Positions 1-10,290 are shown, numbered from the stretch's first letter. The stretch: 47,950 nucleotides of DNA from Paracoccaceae bacterium (GCA_020628545.1 JAHDEX010000030.1:1-47950), one strand, 5' to 3'. Made by a program: numbers and translations. Notes: generated by a model from the letters alone, not told the origin.

Positions 1-112
1 GATGCAAGGCTACGAGGGCGAAGCCTGCGGGGAATGCGGCAACTACACGCTCGTCCGCAACGGCACTTGCATGAAGTGCAACACCTGCGGCGGGACGTCG
101 GGGTGTAGCTAA
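1..112 (+). CDS. nrdJ: C-terminal end of B12-dependent (class II) ribonucleotide reductase, partial
   Basis: Only the last 36 codons are present, ending in TAA at 110-112; the gene enters from the left edge. The tail holds five cysteines in CGECG, CMKCNTCG and a terminal CS arrangement, ending in GGTSGCS. This Cys-rich tail is characteristic of alphaproteobacterial adenosylcobalamin-dependent ribonucleotide reductases, which reduce ribonucleotides to deoxyribonucleotides. In that family the C-terminal cysteines shuttle electrons from thioredoxin to the active site. The assignment rests on motif recognition of a short tail, but the pattern is distinctive. The several cobalamin genes further along the window fit a B12-using host. 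Confidence 0.8.
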   Translation, partial: MQGYEGEACGECGNYTLVRNGTCMKCNTCGGTSGCS

Positions 113-323
113 AAGATTGAAGGTTGGAGGGAAGCGTTGCACCGCCTCCCTCCGGCTTGCTCCATGCCTCAACAGCGCGGGCATAGGGCGAAACCAAAGC
201 GGTCCGAGGACCGATAGAGAAAGGAGTAAACGCAACCGCTTGGATGGATCAATGACGCGCTGCCATTCCCACAGGAAATACATGGGTTATCCCACGTATT
301 ATGTGGATAAGACGGAGAGCATC

Positions 324-467
324 ATGTCTCGAAAGTCAAATTCGGAAGTCACAAGCGCCAAGGCCGCATCTGCTGCAGCCAAGGTGCTTAGAAATCCGAA
401 ATCGTCAAAGGCTGCCAGAACGGCAGCAGCGTCGGCGCTGACACAGCGTCCTAACAAGCGGAAGTAG
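324..467 (+). CDS. Small basic Ala/Ser/Lys-rich protein, unknown function
   Basis: This is a 47-residue ORF starting at the ATG at 324, preceded by GGAG (314-317). The reading frame extends upstream to 117, but that part has no coding character. The protein is rich in Ala, Ser, Lys and Arg, has no membrane segment and no cysteine, and ends in a basic tail (RPNKRK). Short Ser/Ala-rich proteins of this kind recur as conserved hypotheticals in alphaproteobacteria; I do not know their function. An imperfect inverted repeat (TTATCCCAC at 287-295, GTGGATAA at 303-310) lies just before the ribosome-binding site. A structured stretch and a terminator follow, so the gene probably forms its own transcription unit. 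Confidence 0.6.
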   Translation: MSRKSNSEVTSAKAASAAAKVLRNPKSSKAARTAAASALTQRPNKRK

Positions 468-475
468 TCTTCCAT

Positions 476-598
476 GGAGGCAGCGAATGCTGCTTCCAGA
501 ACCAGACCCGGGGTGGGTGAGCTCACCCTTGGCGCGGATCGGGCCGCAGGCAACAAACCGAGCGGTACATAATTCGAGCCTGATTTTGCGAAACTTAT
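476..598 (+). other. Structured 3' region: two strong hairpins before the terminator
   Basis: After the small ORF stops at 467, the next 130 bases contain no gene. They hold a 9-bp stem (GGAGGCAGC at 476-484, GCTGCTTCC at 489-497, loop GAAT, one G-T wobble) and a perfect 14-nt palindrome, GGGTGAGCTCACCC, at 515-528. A terminator hairpin follows at 599. This could be a folded 3' UTR of the small ORF or a small RNA of about 100-150 nt ending at 624. I cannot place a promoter. Confidence 0.4.
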
Positions 599-624
599 GG
601 GGCCCCTCACGGGGCCCCTTTTTT
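599..624 (+). terminator. Rho-independent terminator
   Basis: GGGGCCCC (599-606), loop TCAC, GGGGCCCC (611-618), then six T (619-624). The T-run lies on the plus strand, so it ends transcription of the 324-467 gene or of a small RNA. The left-reading aqpZ gene stops at 640 and has no matching T-run on its own strand here. Confidence 0.85.
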
Positions 625-639
625 CGTTGCGGAAGAGTG

Positions 640-1377
640 TTACGCCCCCTCGGTCGGTGTCGCCACATCCTCGGTCCGGGGCGATGTCATCTTGGAGCTG
701 TGCAGCAGCCCGCCAATGGCCGCGCCGATCAGTGGGGCCGCGATGAACAACCACAACTGCGCCAACGCCGTCCCACCTGCAAACAGCGCTGGCCCGATGG
801 AGCGCGCCGGGTTGACGGATGTTCCGGTGACCGTAATGCCGACAAGGTGGATCATCGTCAGGGCAAGGCCAATCACAAGGCCCGCCATCATCGGGGAGCC
901 GGTTTTGTCTTCGGTGACCCCCAGAATGACAACGATAAAGACCATCGTGGCGATCACTTCGAAAATGAAAGCCGCGATCATGTTGAACTCGCCGCCGTAT
1001 CCTGCACCCCAACCGTTTTGGCCGAGGCCGTAAGTGGCGATGTCAAAGCCGCCGGCGCTGTTCTTCGCAATGGTAAAGATCGCAAAGGCCGCGATGATCG
1101 CGCCGATGGTCTGCGCAACACTGTACCTGACAAAGGTTGCCGCATCGATCCGACCGGCGACCATGGCACCGAGAGATACGGCAGGGTTGAGGTGGGCGCC
1201 CGATACCTGGCCAATGGAATAGGCCATGGCGACCACCGAAATCCCGAAGGCCAGACTGATGCCGGTGATTGAGATCGAGTCGGCGATCCCGATGCCGCCA
1301 CCTGCGAGCACGGCTGATCCAACCCCAAAAAAGACGAGCACGTATGTGCCAAAGGCTTCTGCAATTTCTTTGCGCAT
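640..1377 (-). CDS. aqpZ: Aquaporin Z (MIP family water channel)
   Basis: A 245-residue inner-membrane channel for water. It has six hydrophobic segments and the two half-helix NPA boxes of the MIP family, in [11 protein letters not shown] and [12 protein letters not shown]. The second box is followed by arginine, as required for the selectivity filter, and the sequence resembles AqpZ more than GlpF. The start chosen is the ATG at 1377 ([10 protein letters not shown]), because AGGGAG lies a few bases upstream; the frame is open 17 codons further, but that part is not family-like. It is transcribed divergently from the AIM24-family gene across 166 bp. No glycerol genes are nearby. Confidence 0.93.
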   Translation of the reverse strand: MRKEIAEAFGTYVLVFFGVGSAVLAGGGIGIADSISITGISLAFGISVVAMAYSIGQVSGAHLNPAVSLGAMVAGRIDAATFVRYSVAQTIGAIIAAFAIFTIAKNSAGGFDIATYGLGQNGWGAGYGGEFNMIAAFIFEVIATMVFIVVILGVTEDKTGSPMMAGLVIGLALTMIHLVGITVTGTSVNPARSIGPALFAGGTALAQLWLFIAAPLIGAAIGGLLHSSKMTSPRTEDVATPTEGA

Positions 1378-1543
1378 GGAAATCTCCCTGTTTTTCCTGA
1401 CGTCGCTTATGTCGCCAGCGGCAAGCATTGAAACGGGGAAGAATGGCCGTTTTGTCCCGCAAAGACCGCCAAGTCAGGATGGCCACCATTGTTGCCTGCC
1501 CTGTTCGCCGCTACCAAAAGAGGATTGGTTAAAGGAGGATCCC

Positions 1544-2323
1544 ATGCGCTGTCATGAGGTAGATTATGAGATTTTCGGCGATGACATGCAGATCGTGGAG
1601 GTGGAACTTGACCCCCGCGAGAAGGTGATCGCCGAGGCCGGGGCCATGAACTACATGGAAGACGGCATCACGTTTGAGACGAAGATGGGTGACGGCACCA
1701 CGCCCACAAGTGGCATGATGGGCGCGCTCATGAATGTCGGCAAACGGGTGCTGACGGGTGAGTCGATCTTTCTCACGCATTTCGAAAACAAAGGGCAGGG
1801 CAAGAAACGCGTTGCCTTTGCCGCCCCCTATCCGGGCAAGATTATCCCCGTGAACATGGCTGAAGTCGGTGAAGAACTGATCTGCCAGAAAGACGCCTTC
1901 CTCTGCGCGGCCTTCGGCACGAAATCTGACATCGCTTTTCAGCGAAAGCTTGGGGCCGGGTTCTTTGGTGGCGAAGGTTTCATCATGCAGCGCTTGCAAG
2001 GTGACGGTATGGCTTTCATCCATGTCGGCGGAACGGTGATCAAACGGCAATTGGCAGCCGGTGAAGTGCTGCGCGTAGATACCGGCTGTTTTGCGGCCTG
2101 TTCGTCGACGGTGGATTACAACATTGAAAAGGCCGGGAATTTGAAATCGATGGTCTTTGGTGGGGAAGGGATCTTTATCGCCACCTTGCATGGACCGGGC
2201 ACGGTGTACTTGCAGTCTTTGCCGTTCTCGCGACTGGCCAACCGCGTCTTGCAGGCTGCCGGTGGTGGCAAAGGTGAAGGCTCCGTTCTAGGCGGCTTGG
2301 GCGATATGTTCGGAGATCGGTAG
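1544..2323 (+). CDS. AIM24 / TIGR00266 family protein
   Basis: A 259-residue soluble protein of the TIGR00266/AIM24 family, which forms a double-psi beta-helix-like fold. Bacterial members are uncharacterised; yeast AIM24 affects mitochondrial membrane organisation. Family features seen are the early [17 protein letters not shown] segment, the central [17 protein letters not shown] stretch, and the later [10 protein letters not shown] and [10 protein letters not shown] segments. It ends in a glycine-rich tail. The start at 1544 is fixed by a perfect AAAGGAGG (1531-1538); the open frame upstream is noncoding. The 166-bp divergent gap (1378-1543) must hold promoters for this gene and aqpZ, but I see no clear operator in it. 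Confidence 0.85.
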   Translation: MRCHEVDYEIFGDDMQIVEVELDPREKVIAEAGAMNYMEDGITFETKMGDGTTPTSGMMGALMNVGKRVLTGESIFLTHFENKGQGKKRVAFAAPYPGKIIPVNMAEVGEELICQKDAFLCAAFGTKSDIAFQRKLGAGFFGGEGFIMQRLQGDGMAFIHVGGTVIKRQLAAGEVLRVDTGCFAACSSTVDYNIEKAGNLKSMVFGGEGIFIATLHGPGTVYLQSLPFSRLANRVLQAAGGGKGEGSVLGGLGDMFGDR

Positions 2324-2394
2324 CCTGCTGCGCAGGCTTTGGGGGCGCTGCCCCCGCCTGCGGCTCCCCCGAGGTATTTCGCGCAAGAAGAAAG
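2323..2394. repeat. Rhodobacteraceae-type intergenic hairpin element, likely bidirectional terminator
   Basis: The gap between the convergent AIM24 and cupin genes holds two hairpins. One is GCCTGC-TGC-GCAGGC at 2323-2337, followed by TTT. The other is GGGGGC-GCT-GCCCCC at 2341-2355. A G/C-rich stretch leading to CCCCCGAGGTATTTCGCGC and AAGAAGAAAGAGG follows. From memory, blocks of this layout (G-run/C-run hairpin, a GAGGTATTT-like core, then an AAGAAG tail) are scattered at gene ends in many roseobacter genomes. Only one copy is in this window, so the repeat claim cannot be verified here. Confidence 0.5.
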
Positions 2395-2398
2395 AGGT

Positions 2399-4116
<1,718 letters not shown>

Positions 4117-4134
4117 TTAGCGTTAACAGCCGCT

Positions 4135-5031
4135 CTATAACGCGGCGTCACGGGGGATGGAAGCGCGGCGCAAGCGGGCCTCGCGCCAGAGGGTGTAAAT
4201 ACCGGACACCACGATGATCGTGGCCCCAATGAGTGTCCACAGGTCCGGGCGCTCTCCGAAGGCGATCATCCCGATGATCAGCGCGAAGACGAGGCGTGTA
4301 TAGCGGAAGGGCGCGATGACGGACATTTCGCCGCTCCGGGTTGCGCCGACAATCGCATAATAGGCGCCGATACCGACAACCACTGCGAGGCCAAGACGGA
4401 TCGTATCGGCTGTTGAGGGTGTGACCCAGCTATTGCCGGTCACGCCCAAGGCAAACAGGATTGCACCGCCGAGAATAGAGGTCGCAAAGGCGTAAAGGCT
4501 GATGACCCGGGATGAAATGCCCGGGGGCACCCGCCGGGTTGCCAGATCACGCGCTGCAAGGCCCAGAACGCCAAGGACGGCGAGGAGCGATTTCGGTTCG
4601 AACCCACTCAACCCGGGGCGGATGATCAAAAGGACGCCGATCAGACCAATCGAAATCGCCAGCCACCGTCGCCATCCAACCGCTTCTCCCAGAAAAAGCG
4701 CAGCACCGAGCGTGACGGCGAGTGGGGTCGCTTGCAGGATGGCAGAGGCCGTGGACAGGGGGGTGAGCGCAATTGCACTGACAAAACCAACGATTCCAAC
4801 GATTTCCGCGGCATTGCGGATGATCATTGCCGGGTGCAGCAACTCTGGTCTCAGGATCTGGTCACCATACGCCTTGGCGATGGGCAAGAACACGAGGCAC
4901 CCACCAAACCCCAGGATCATCACAACCTGACCAACGGGGAGCGATCCAGCCATTTGCTTGATCAGCATATCTTCGACGGCAAAGCCCAGCATGGCCAGAA
5001 CCATCAATGCGGCTCCTCGGATGTTTTCCAT
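4135..5031 (-). CDS. EamA/DMT-family transporter
   Basis: A 298-residue integral membrane protein with about ten hydrophobic segments in two homologous halves, as in the drug/metabolite transporter superfamily. Clear EamA-like stretches are the N-terminal MENIRGAALMVLAMLGFAVED, the conserved IALTPLSTASAILQATPLAVTL after helix 3-4, and the second-half SVIAPFRYTRLVFALIIGMIAFGE. The substrate cannot be deduced; family members export amino acids, metabolites or S-adenosylmethionine. It lies upstream of eno on the same strand, and its own promoter is presumably in the 5032-5173 gap. Confidence 0.85.
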   Translation of the reverse strand: MENIRGAALMVLAMLGFAVEDMLIKQMAGSLPVGQVVMILGFGGCLVFLPIAKAYGDQILRPELLHPAMIIRNAAEIVGIVGFVSAIALTPLSTASAILQATPLAVTLGAALFLGEAVGWRRWLAISIGLIGVLLIIRPGLSGFEPKSLLAVLGVLGLAARDLATRRVPPGISSRVISLYAFATSILGGAILFALGVTGNSWVTPSTADTIRLGLAVVVGIGAYYAIVGATRSGEMSVIAPFRYTRLVFALIIGMIAFGERPDLWTLIGATIIVVSGIYTLWREARLRRASIPRDAAL

Positions 5032-5115
5032 GAGTGGGTGCCTTTCAGGCTGGAAGTTTCCCCGTAGGTTTCACTTGCGCGAAACAGAAGGTCAGGTTTT
5101 CCTGCCTTGTGATAC

Positions 5116-5134
5116 GGGTCATTTCAAGTGACCC
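5116..5134. promoter_or_regulatory. Inverted repeat GGGTCA-N7-TGACCC, possible operator
   Basis: GGGTCA (5116-5121) and TGACCC (5129-5134) form a perfect 6-bp inverted repeat with a 7-base spacer. It lies in the gap between the leftward EamA gene (start 5031) and the small rightward ORF at 5174. The geometry suits a dimeric repressor site, but no cognate regulator is identified. Confidence 0.3.
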
Positions 5135-5173
5135 TACGTCTTATGTAACAAGTTTAGTCCTGAGGTGTGTAGG

Positions 5174-5284
5174 ATGCGTTTTGTCTTTATGGTTTTTGGG
5201 TGGGCCGGGGTTACGGCTGTGGCAGGAAAGCTCGCAGCGGCGCCAGCAGCAACGATCTACGTGTCGGCGACTGGCGTGATGTAA
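5174..5284 (+). CDS. Putative 36-residue hydrophobic peptide
   Basis: A short ORF (ATG 5174, TAA 5282-5284) encoding a peptide that opens with a hydrophobic run (RFVFMVFGWAGVTAVAG) followed by an Ala-rich stretch and ATIYVSATGVM. It could be a single-pass membrane or exported peptide. It ends three bases before the convergent fur/mur stop codon, a tight packing that fits a real gene. Only a modest GAGG (5162-5165) precedes the start. I recognise no family, and the size makes this uncertain. Confidence 0.35.
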   Translation: MRFVFMVFGWAGVTAVAGKLAAAPAATIYVSATGVM

Positions 5285-5287
5285 TGA

Positions 5288-5704
5288 TTACGATTTGGTT
5301 TTGAGGGGAACACCGTAGAGTTCAAGACGGTGACCCATAAGGCGGTAGCCTAATTTCGCTGCGATCTTTTCCTGGAGCACCTCGATCTCTGGGTCGACGA
5401 ACTCGATCACCTCCCCCGAGTTGACGTCGATCAGGTGGTCGTGGTGCTCTCTGTCGGCGGTTTCATAGCGGGCGCGGCCGTCGCCGAATTCGTGTTTTTC
5501 GAGAATGCCAGATTCTTCCAACAGTTTTACGGTCCGGTAGACGGTCGCGAGAGAGATATTGTCGTCTTGTTCTGCGGCACGCTTGTAAAGCTCTTCCACA
5601 TCAGGGTGGTCGTCTGCATCTTCCAGAACGCCCGCAATTGTGCGGCGTTGATCTGTCATGCGTAGGCCCGAAGCCTCGCAACGTTGCAGGATCGTCTTTG
5701 TCAT
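5288..5704 (-). CDS. fur: Fur-family metalloregulator (Fur/Mur type)
   Basis: A 138-residue DNA-binding repressor. The N-terminal winged helix has GLRMTDQRRTIAGVLEDADDHPDVEELY and SLATVYRTVKLLEESG. The metal/dimerisation half has HHDHLIDVNSGEVIEFVDPEIE and ends HRLELYGVPL. The CxxC zinc pair after HHDHLI in enterobacterial Fur is replaced by D and S, as is usual in alphaproteobacterial Mur/Fur proteins, which in several relatives respond to manganese. So it could sense Mn or Fe; sequence alone does not decide. I chose the ATG at 5704 (MTKTILQRC), with AGGGA just upstream, over an in-frame ATG at 5728. It follows the PhzF gene on the same strand after 67 bp. Confidence 0.88.
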   Translation of the reverse strand: MTKTILQRCEASGLRMTDQRRTIAGVLEDADDHPDVEELYKRAAEQDDNISLATVYRTVKLLEESGILEKHEFGDGRARYETADREHHDHLIDVNSGEVIEFVDPEIEVLQEKIAAKLGYRLMGHRLELYGVPLKTKS

Positions 5705-5771
5705 CGTGTCCCTGTTCTTACGGTGCAAATCGTCTAGCGGGTCTTTCCTCAGGATGCCAGCCGGAACAGAG

Positions 5772-6623
5772 CTAGAGCGTCAGGGTGCCGGCCATCGTTT
5801 GCACAGCGTTTCCGGCAACGTTGATGGGCATCGGGTCACCCGCAATTGCTTCTGTCAGAATGCGCGAGGGGCGTCCCATATCTTCGCCTTGGTGGATGGT
5901 TAACTGCAGCGGCGTGCCCGCGATCTGGCTCAGAAGCGCGTTCAGCGTTGCACAGGCGCTGCCCGTCGCTGGGTCTTCCGGGATGTTATCTAGTGGCGCG
6001 AACATGCGGGCGTGGATGACGGCCTTATCGCGCACATAAGGAAAGAGCGCGAAGTCGAGATCGCCGGGGTGTCTTTCCATTCCTTCCCGAAAAGCGTCGG
6101 TCGCGGTTTCGATGCGGCGCAGGTTCTCACGCTCCTTCAGTTCAACAAAGACCATCGGAAGACCGAGACTCGCCTGCGTTGGCAGGTGGACGTCCGTTTT
6201 GATCGTGTCTTCCGGCAAGCCAAGGCAGCGTGCGACAAGCTCAACCGCTGGCTGCGCGAGGATCGTGAGCGGCGCTGTGGTCTGAAACTGCGCTTGATTG
6301 CCTTCGGCTTCGCAATGGATAGGTCCTATGCCGAGTTCCAGCACCATCTGTTTTGGTGCGCCGCTGGCGGCGAGTGCGATGGCCGTACCGATCGTTGGAT
6401 GTCCCGCGAAAGGGATTTCCATCGTTGGTGTGAAGATGCGCACGCGCGCTGTATGGGCCGGGTCGTTGGGCGGATAAACGAATGTTGTTTCTGAAAAGTT
6501 GAACTCGCGTGCAATTTTCTGCAACTGGCCTTCCGGAACTTTGGTCGCGTCTGGAATAACGGCGAGTTGGTTACCCCCAAAGGCGGTGTCGGTGAATACG
6601 TCGTATACAACAAAGTCAGTCAT
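5772..6623 (-). CDS. PhzF-family isomerase/epimerase
   Basis: A 283-residue protein with the two-lobed diaminopimelate-epimerase-like fold of the PhzF/YddE family. The N-terminus is typical: VYDVFTDTAFGGNQLAVI, then FNFSETTFVYPP containing the family's catalytic glutamate. Further on are IPFAGHPTIGTA and, in the second lobe, DPATGSACATLNALL. Members isomerise small metabolites such as phenazine precursors, but this genome region has no phenazine genes, so the substrate is unknown. A GGAAAGG precedes the ATG. It sits between the FemAB-like gene and fur/mur, all leftward with short gaps, possibly as one transcript. Confidence 0.88.
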   Translation of the reverse strand: MTDFVVYDVFTDTAFGGNQLAVIPDATKVPEGQLQKIAREFNFSETTFVYPPNDPAHTARVRIFTPTMEIPFAGHPTIGTAIALAASGAPKQMVLELGIGPIHCEAEGNQAQFQTTAPLTILAQPAVELVARCLGLPEDTIKTDVHLPTQASLGLPMVFVELKERENLRRIETATDAFREGMERHPGDLDFALFPYVRDKAVIHARMFAPLDNIPEDPATGSACATLNALLSQIAGTPLQLTIHQGEDMGRPSRILTEAIAGDPMPINVAGNAVQTMAGTLTL

Positions 6624-6668
6624 GCTGGCCCTTTCCGGTGTCGCCCAGCGGTAACATGCAGATACGAG

Positions 6669-7565
6669 TCAGGCCAGCGGTCGCGGCCTCCACCACGGGA
6701 GTGACAGCCACGTGCCCCCGAGTTCGACAGGTTTTGCACCACTTCCCAATTTGAAACGCGCGAGGCCGGGCGCATTTTGCGTGTCTAATAGCCCAAGGTC
6801 GATGGCCGCAACCCCTTCATCGGCCAGAACATCCATCGCAGTGCTGAGACACAAGTTATGTGCGCAGACCTCGCGCCCTTTCGCAGAGGTCCACCCGATA
6901 TGGTAGGTTGCGGCGTTGCCATGGCGCAGGAAGATCATCGCCGCAATTGGAGTATCGCCATCGGATGCCGTCACCACTGTCGTCGCATCCTGGTTCATCA
7001 CCGCATAGCTTTGCGTCAGTTCGGCAGGCAATGCGCGATACCCGCGGTCACTTTGCTGGGCGCTGTCGGCATCCAGGATCCATTTGTGATGGGACCGCAA
7101 GAAAGCGGAGACGTCGACTGTCATGCCCGCATATTCTGCACGACGCAGGGCATTTCGCCACTTGGCGGTCATCGCCGCCAGCCAATCACCGTAGGTACCC
7201 CGCAGGTCGACCAGCGCAGTGGTGGCGGGTGTCATGATCTGCCGATAGCCCGCCGCGCGCATCACCCGTGGAGGCACCATTTCATTGTTGATGATCTGGA
7301 CGCCAGCACGATTGAGCGCCACGACACCTTCCCACATCAACATGGCCGACGGTCGCGCCTCCCAGACCGGCCCGCGGGACACAAGGCGAAGTGGTTTGCG
7401 GAAAGGCCAGATCTGTCGTTGCATGATCTGCGCTTGACCACCGTAGGGGAACGCAAGGACATCCATCGGTCGCCCCATCCCGGCAAGTGCCGCCGCAAAT
7501 TGCGGGTGCTGCTGCAAGGGGGTGATAGAAGGTGCCAGACGAAATGAATCGCGATCATGTTTCAT
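6669..7565 (-). CDS. FemAB/CelD-like GNAT-fold acyltransferase
   Basis: A 298-residue protein whose layout fits FemAB-type GNAT proteins. There is an N-terminal substrate half, a middle KWRNALRRAEYAGMTVDV (the K/R-rich segment seen in FemAB-like and CelD-like acetyltransferases), and a C-terminal half with AAMIFLRHGNAATYHIGWTS, then IDLGLLDTQNAPGLARFKLGSGA. The last segment resembles the FK.gfg end motif of this group, whose members add amino acids or acyl groups to peptidoglycan precursors or other polymers. The real substrate is unknown. It reads divergently from a tiny ORF at 7612. Confidence 0.7.
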   Translation of the reverse strand: MKHDRDSFRLAPSITPLQQHPQFAAALAGMGRPMDVLAFPYGGQAQIMQRQIWPFRKPLRLVSRGPVWEARPSAMLMWEGVVALNRAGVQIINNEMVPPRVMRAAGYRQIMTPATTALVDLRGTYGDWLAAMTAKWRNALRRAEYAGMTVDVSAFLRSHHKWILDADSAQQSDRGYRALPAELTQSYAVMNQDATTVVTASDGDTPIAAMIFLRHGNAATYHIGWTSAKGREVCAHNLCLSTAMDVLADEGVAAIDLGLLDTQNAPGLARFKLGSGAKPVELGGTWLSLPWWRPRPLA

Positions 7566-7611
7566 GCCGCCATTAAGAAGATGACAACCTAATTTTGCGT
7601 AAAGTCACCGT

Positions 7612-7752
7612 ATGAGAAACCGTCATGTTTCTTGCGTTTGCGGGGTCCGTGCGGCACCCAGTCGACCAACTGTCCTGGCGGCAGCGTTATTGGCCACGGC
7701 TTTGTCAGTGCCTGCGGCCGGGGTCGCGTTGATCGTGGATCATTTGATCTGA
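7612..7752 (+). CDS. Putative 46-residue single-pass membrane protein
   Basis: The ORF runs ATG 7612 to TGA 7750-7752. The first 20 residues are polar and basic with two cysteines (SCVCG). The rest is one hydrophobic segment (TVLAAALLATALSVPAAGVA) followed by LIVDHLI. A continuous, well-formed membrane helix with GC-rich third positions argues for a real gene. No good Shine-Dalgarno precedes it, and it could be leaderless. It reads divergently from the FemAB-like gene across 46 bp and converges on tyrS. Function and family are unknown. Confidence 0.4.
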   Translation: MRNRHVSCVCGVRAAPSRPTVLAAALLATALSVPAAGVALIVDHLI

Positions 7753-7760
7753 GGCACCTA

Positions 7761-7794
7761 ACGAAACCAGCGCCGCCAAAGCGCAGCGCCGGTT
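7761..7794 (-). terminator. Probable terminator of tyrS
   Basis: Plus-strand arms AACCAGCGC (7765-7773) and GCGCCGGTT (7786-7794) pair over 9 bp with one wobble. Read on the minus strand, the stem ends in GGTTTCGTT, a short interrupted T-run. It lies 10-43 bases past the tyrS stop. Confidence 0.5.
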
Positions 7795-7803
7795 CGCTCG
7801 AGT

Positions 7804-9054
7804 TTAGCCAAGTTCGACCATCGCATGGCGCTTCTTGCCAGCGCTGAGTTTGATTGGCTGTGCGAGGGCCTCCGCATCGATCATCATGCCAGCGTTCGTC
7901 AAAGGCGCGTCGTTCAGCTTGGCGCCATTCTCGGCAATCAGGCGCTTCGCTTCTTTGCCAGACCCTGCAAGGCCAGCACGCACGATCAGCTGAACAATCG
8001 AAATGCCATAAGCGACATCATCCGCACCAAGCGTCAACGTTGGCAGATCACCACCAGCGCCACCTTTCTCAAACACCTCACGCGCGGTTGCCTCAGCAGT
8101 CTTTGCGGCCTCCGTTCCGTGCAAAAGCGTTGTCACCTCATTGGCGAGGATGATCTTCGCTTCATTGATCTCAGACCCTGCAAGCGCACCAAGGCGGTCG
8201 CATTCTTCAACCGGTAGCTCCGTGAAGATCTTCAGGAATTTGCCCGTATCGGCGTCGGTCGTGTTGCGCCAGAACTGCCAGAACTCATAGGGGCTCAGCA
8301 TGTCGCCGTTCAACCAAACGGCACCGCCTTGGGACTTGCCCATCTTGCGCCCGTCAGACGTCGTCAATAACGGTGTCGTCAGTCCGTAGATCTCCTGATC
8401 CAGCACCCGGCGGGTCAGGTCGATTCCGTTGACGATATTGCCCCATTGATCAGAGCCGCCCATCTGCAACAGGCAGCCGTAGCGACGGTTCAACTCAAGA
8501 AAGTCGTAGGCCTGTAGGATCATGTAATTGAATTCGAGGAACGAAAGCGATTGCTCTCGGTCCAAACGCGATTTCACGCTCTCAAACGACAACATGCGAT
8601 TGACTGAGAAATGCCGACCGATGTCCCGCAAAAACGACAGGTAGTTCAGATCGTCGAGCCACTCAGCGTTGTTGAGCATCAAAGCATCCGTGTCGCCGTC
8701 ACCGTAGCTGAGGTACTTCGCAAAGACCTGCTTCATGCTCGCAATATTCGCATCAATCCCGGCTTCATCCAGCAAGGGACGCTCTTCGGAGCGGAACGAC
8801 GGATCGCCCACTTTCGTGGTGCCGCCACCCATCAGGGTGATCGGCTTATGGCCGCACTTCTGCAGCCAGCGCAGGACCATGATGTTCATCAGATGGCCGA
8901 CGTGCAGCGACTGTGCAGTTGCATCATAACCGATATAGGCTGGCACCACCCCGCGCGAGAAAGCATCATCCAGGCCTTGATAATCGGTGCAATCGGCAAG
9001 AAAGCCGCGCGCGATCATCGTGGCGATAAATTCGGACTTGGGGTGGTAGGTCAT
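7804..9054 (-). CDS. tyrS: Tyrosyl-tRNA synthetase
   Basis: A 416-residue class I aminoacyl-tRNA synthetase that charges tRNA-Tyr. The Rossmann catalytic domain has the HIGH-type motif as HVGH in [15 protein letters not shown] and the KMSKS-type loop as KMGKS in [12 protein letters not shown]. Tyrosine-binding segments include YIGYDATA and YMILQAYDF. The C-terminal S4-like RNA-binding domain ends with [22 protein letters not shown]. The length is normal. The start at 9054 has GGGAACAAGAG upstream. It is divergent from anmK across 63 bp. Confidence 0.96.
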   Translation of the reverse strand: MTYHPKSEFIATMIARGFLADCTDYQGLDDAFSRGVVPAYIGYDATAQSLHVGHLMNIMVLRWLQKCGHKPITLMGGGTTKVGDPSFRSEERPLLDEAGIDANIASMKQVFAKYLSYGDGDTDALMLNNAEWLDDLNYLSFLRDIGRHFSVNRMLSFESVKSRLDREQSLSFLEFNYMILQAYDFLELNRRYGCLLQMGGSDQWGNIVNGIDLTRRVLDQEIYGLTTPLLTTSDGRKMGKSQGGAVWLNGDMLSPYEFWQFWRNTTDADTGKFLKIFTELPVEECDRLGALAGSEINEAKIILANEVTTLLHGTEAAKTAEATAREVFEKGGAGGDLPTLTLGADDVAYGISIVQLIVRAGLAGSGKEAKRLIAENGAKLNDAPLTNAGMMIDAEALAQPIKLSAGKKRHAMVELG

Positions 9055-9117
9055 CTCTTGTTCCCGTGTGATGTGCAGGGCAGTCTATAGCGGGCGAGGC
9101 AGGCAAGGAACAAGGGT

Positions 9118-10212
9118 ATGTTGAAGGACGGACCGCTCCGTGTGGTTGGAGCGATGTCAGGCACGTCGCTGGACGGCATTGATGCTGCCGAACTGATCAC
9201 TGACGGCGTGTCAATTCAGGCATTTGGTGAGACCCGCTATCGTCCTTACACCGATGCGGAGCAGGCCAGTTTGCGAGGCGCGCTTGGGCAATGGCAGGAC
9301 GCCGATCTGACAGAGGTCGCAGAACTGATCGAAACCGCGCACGCGCGTGTCCTGTCGAAATTTGATGCGCCGGATTTGTTTGGGTTCCATGGCCAGACTT
9401 TGGCCCATGATCCGGACGGGCGTGGCACGCATCAATGTGGCGATGGGGCTGTTCTGGCTGAGGTTCTTAAGGCGCCGGTGGTCTGGGATTTCCGTAGCAG
9501 CGACGTGGAACTGGGCGGGCAGGGTGCGCCGCTGGCCCCATTCTATCACTTCGCGCTTGCAAAGCATATCAGGGCCACCGAGCCGCTTGCGTTTCTCAAC
9601 CTCGGTGGGGTTGGGAACCTCACATGGATCGACCCGCAACACGACCGACCGGAGGTGCCGGGCGCGCTGCTGGCGTTTGACACGGGGCCCGCGAATGCGC
9701 CGCTCAACGATCTGATCCAATCACGCTATGGCGCTGCCTTTGATCGCGATGGTGCGCTCGCCGCATCCGGCACGGTTGACGATGCCATTGTTTCTGACTT
9801 CCTGCAGCACCCTTACTTCTTCCGCATGCCGCCAAAATCGCTCGACCGGGATGCATTCAAGGCATTGTCCAAAGCGGTTGCCGATCTTCCCGACGCGGAC
9901 GCCGCCGCGACCTTGTGTGCGGCGACGGCGATGAGCGTCGCTTTGAGTGTAGATCATTGCCCATCCGCCCCTCAGCGCGTGCTTGTGGCGGGTGGAGGAC
10001 GCAAGAATCCGACGATGATGGCGATGATAGCAGCCGGCCTCGACTGTCCTGTCGCCCCGGTCGAGGACGTTGGCCTAGACGGCGACATGCTGGAAGCACA
10101 GGCCTTCGCCTACCTCGCCGTCCGGGTCGCGCGGGGTCTGCCGACGTCATGCCCGTCAACCACGGGTGTGCGTGCGGCTGTGTCGGGTGGGGTGATCTCG
10201 CGACCTCGTTAG
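9118..10212 (+). CDS. anmK: Anhydro-N-acetylmuramic acid kinase
   Basis: A 364-residue cytoplasmic sugar kinase of the ASKHA fold. AnmK hydrolyses and phosphorylates 1,6-anhydro-MurNAc to MurNAc-6-phosphate during recycling of cell-wall fragments. Seen are the N-terminal ATP-binding [51 protein letters not shown] and, near the end, [17 protein letters not shown]. The start codon is ATG 9118 with AAGGAACAAGGGT just before it. The pairing with divergent tyrS is common in alphaproteobacteria. Confidence 0.95.
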   Translation: MLKDGPLRVVGAMSGTSLDGIDAAELITDGVSIQAFGETRYRPYTDAEQASLRGALGQWQDADLTEVAELIETAHARVLSKFDAPDLFGFHGQTLAHDPDGRGTHQCGDGAVLAEVLKAPVVWDFRSSDVELGGQGAPLAPFYHFALAKHIRATEPLAFLNLGGVGNLTWIDPQHDRPEVPGALLAFDTGPANAPLNDLIQSRYGAAFDRDGALAASGTVDDAIVSDFLQHPYFFRMPPKSLDRDAFKALSKAVADLPDADAAATLCAATAMSVALSVDHCPSAPQRVLVAGGGRKNPTMMAMIAAGLDCPVAPVEDVGLDGDMLEAQAFAYLAVRVARGLPTSCPSTTGVRAAVSGGVISRPR

Positions 10213-10290
10213 TCCATTTTTCTTTTCGTCAATCAATAGTCGAGGTTGCTGATAATGGCCGCAAGCATTACGCGGTTAAATCGAATGGCT

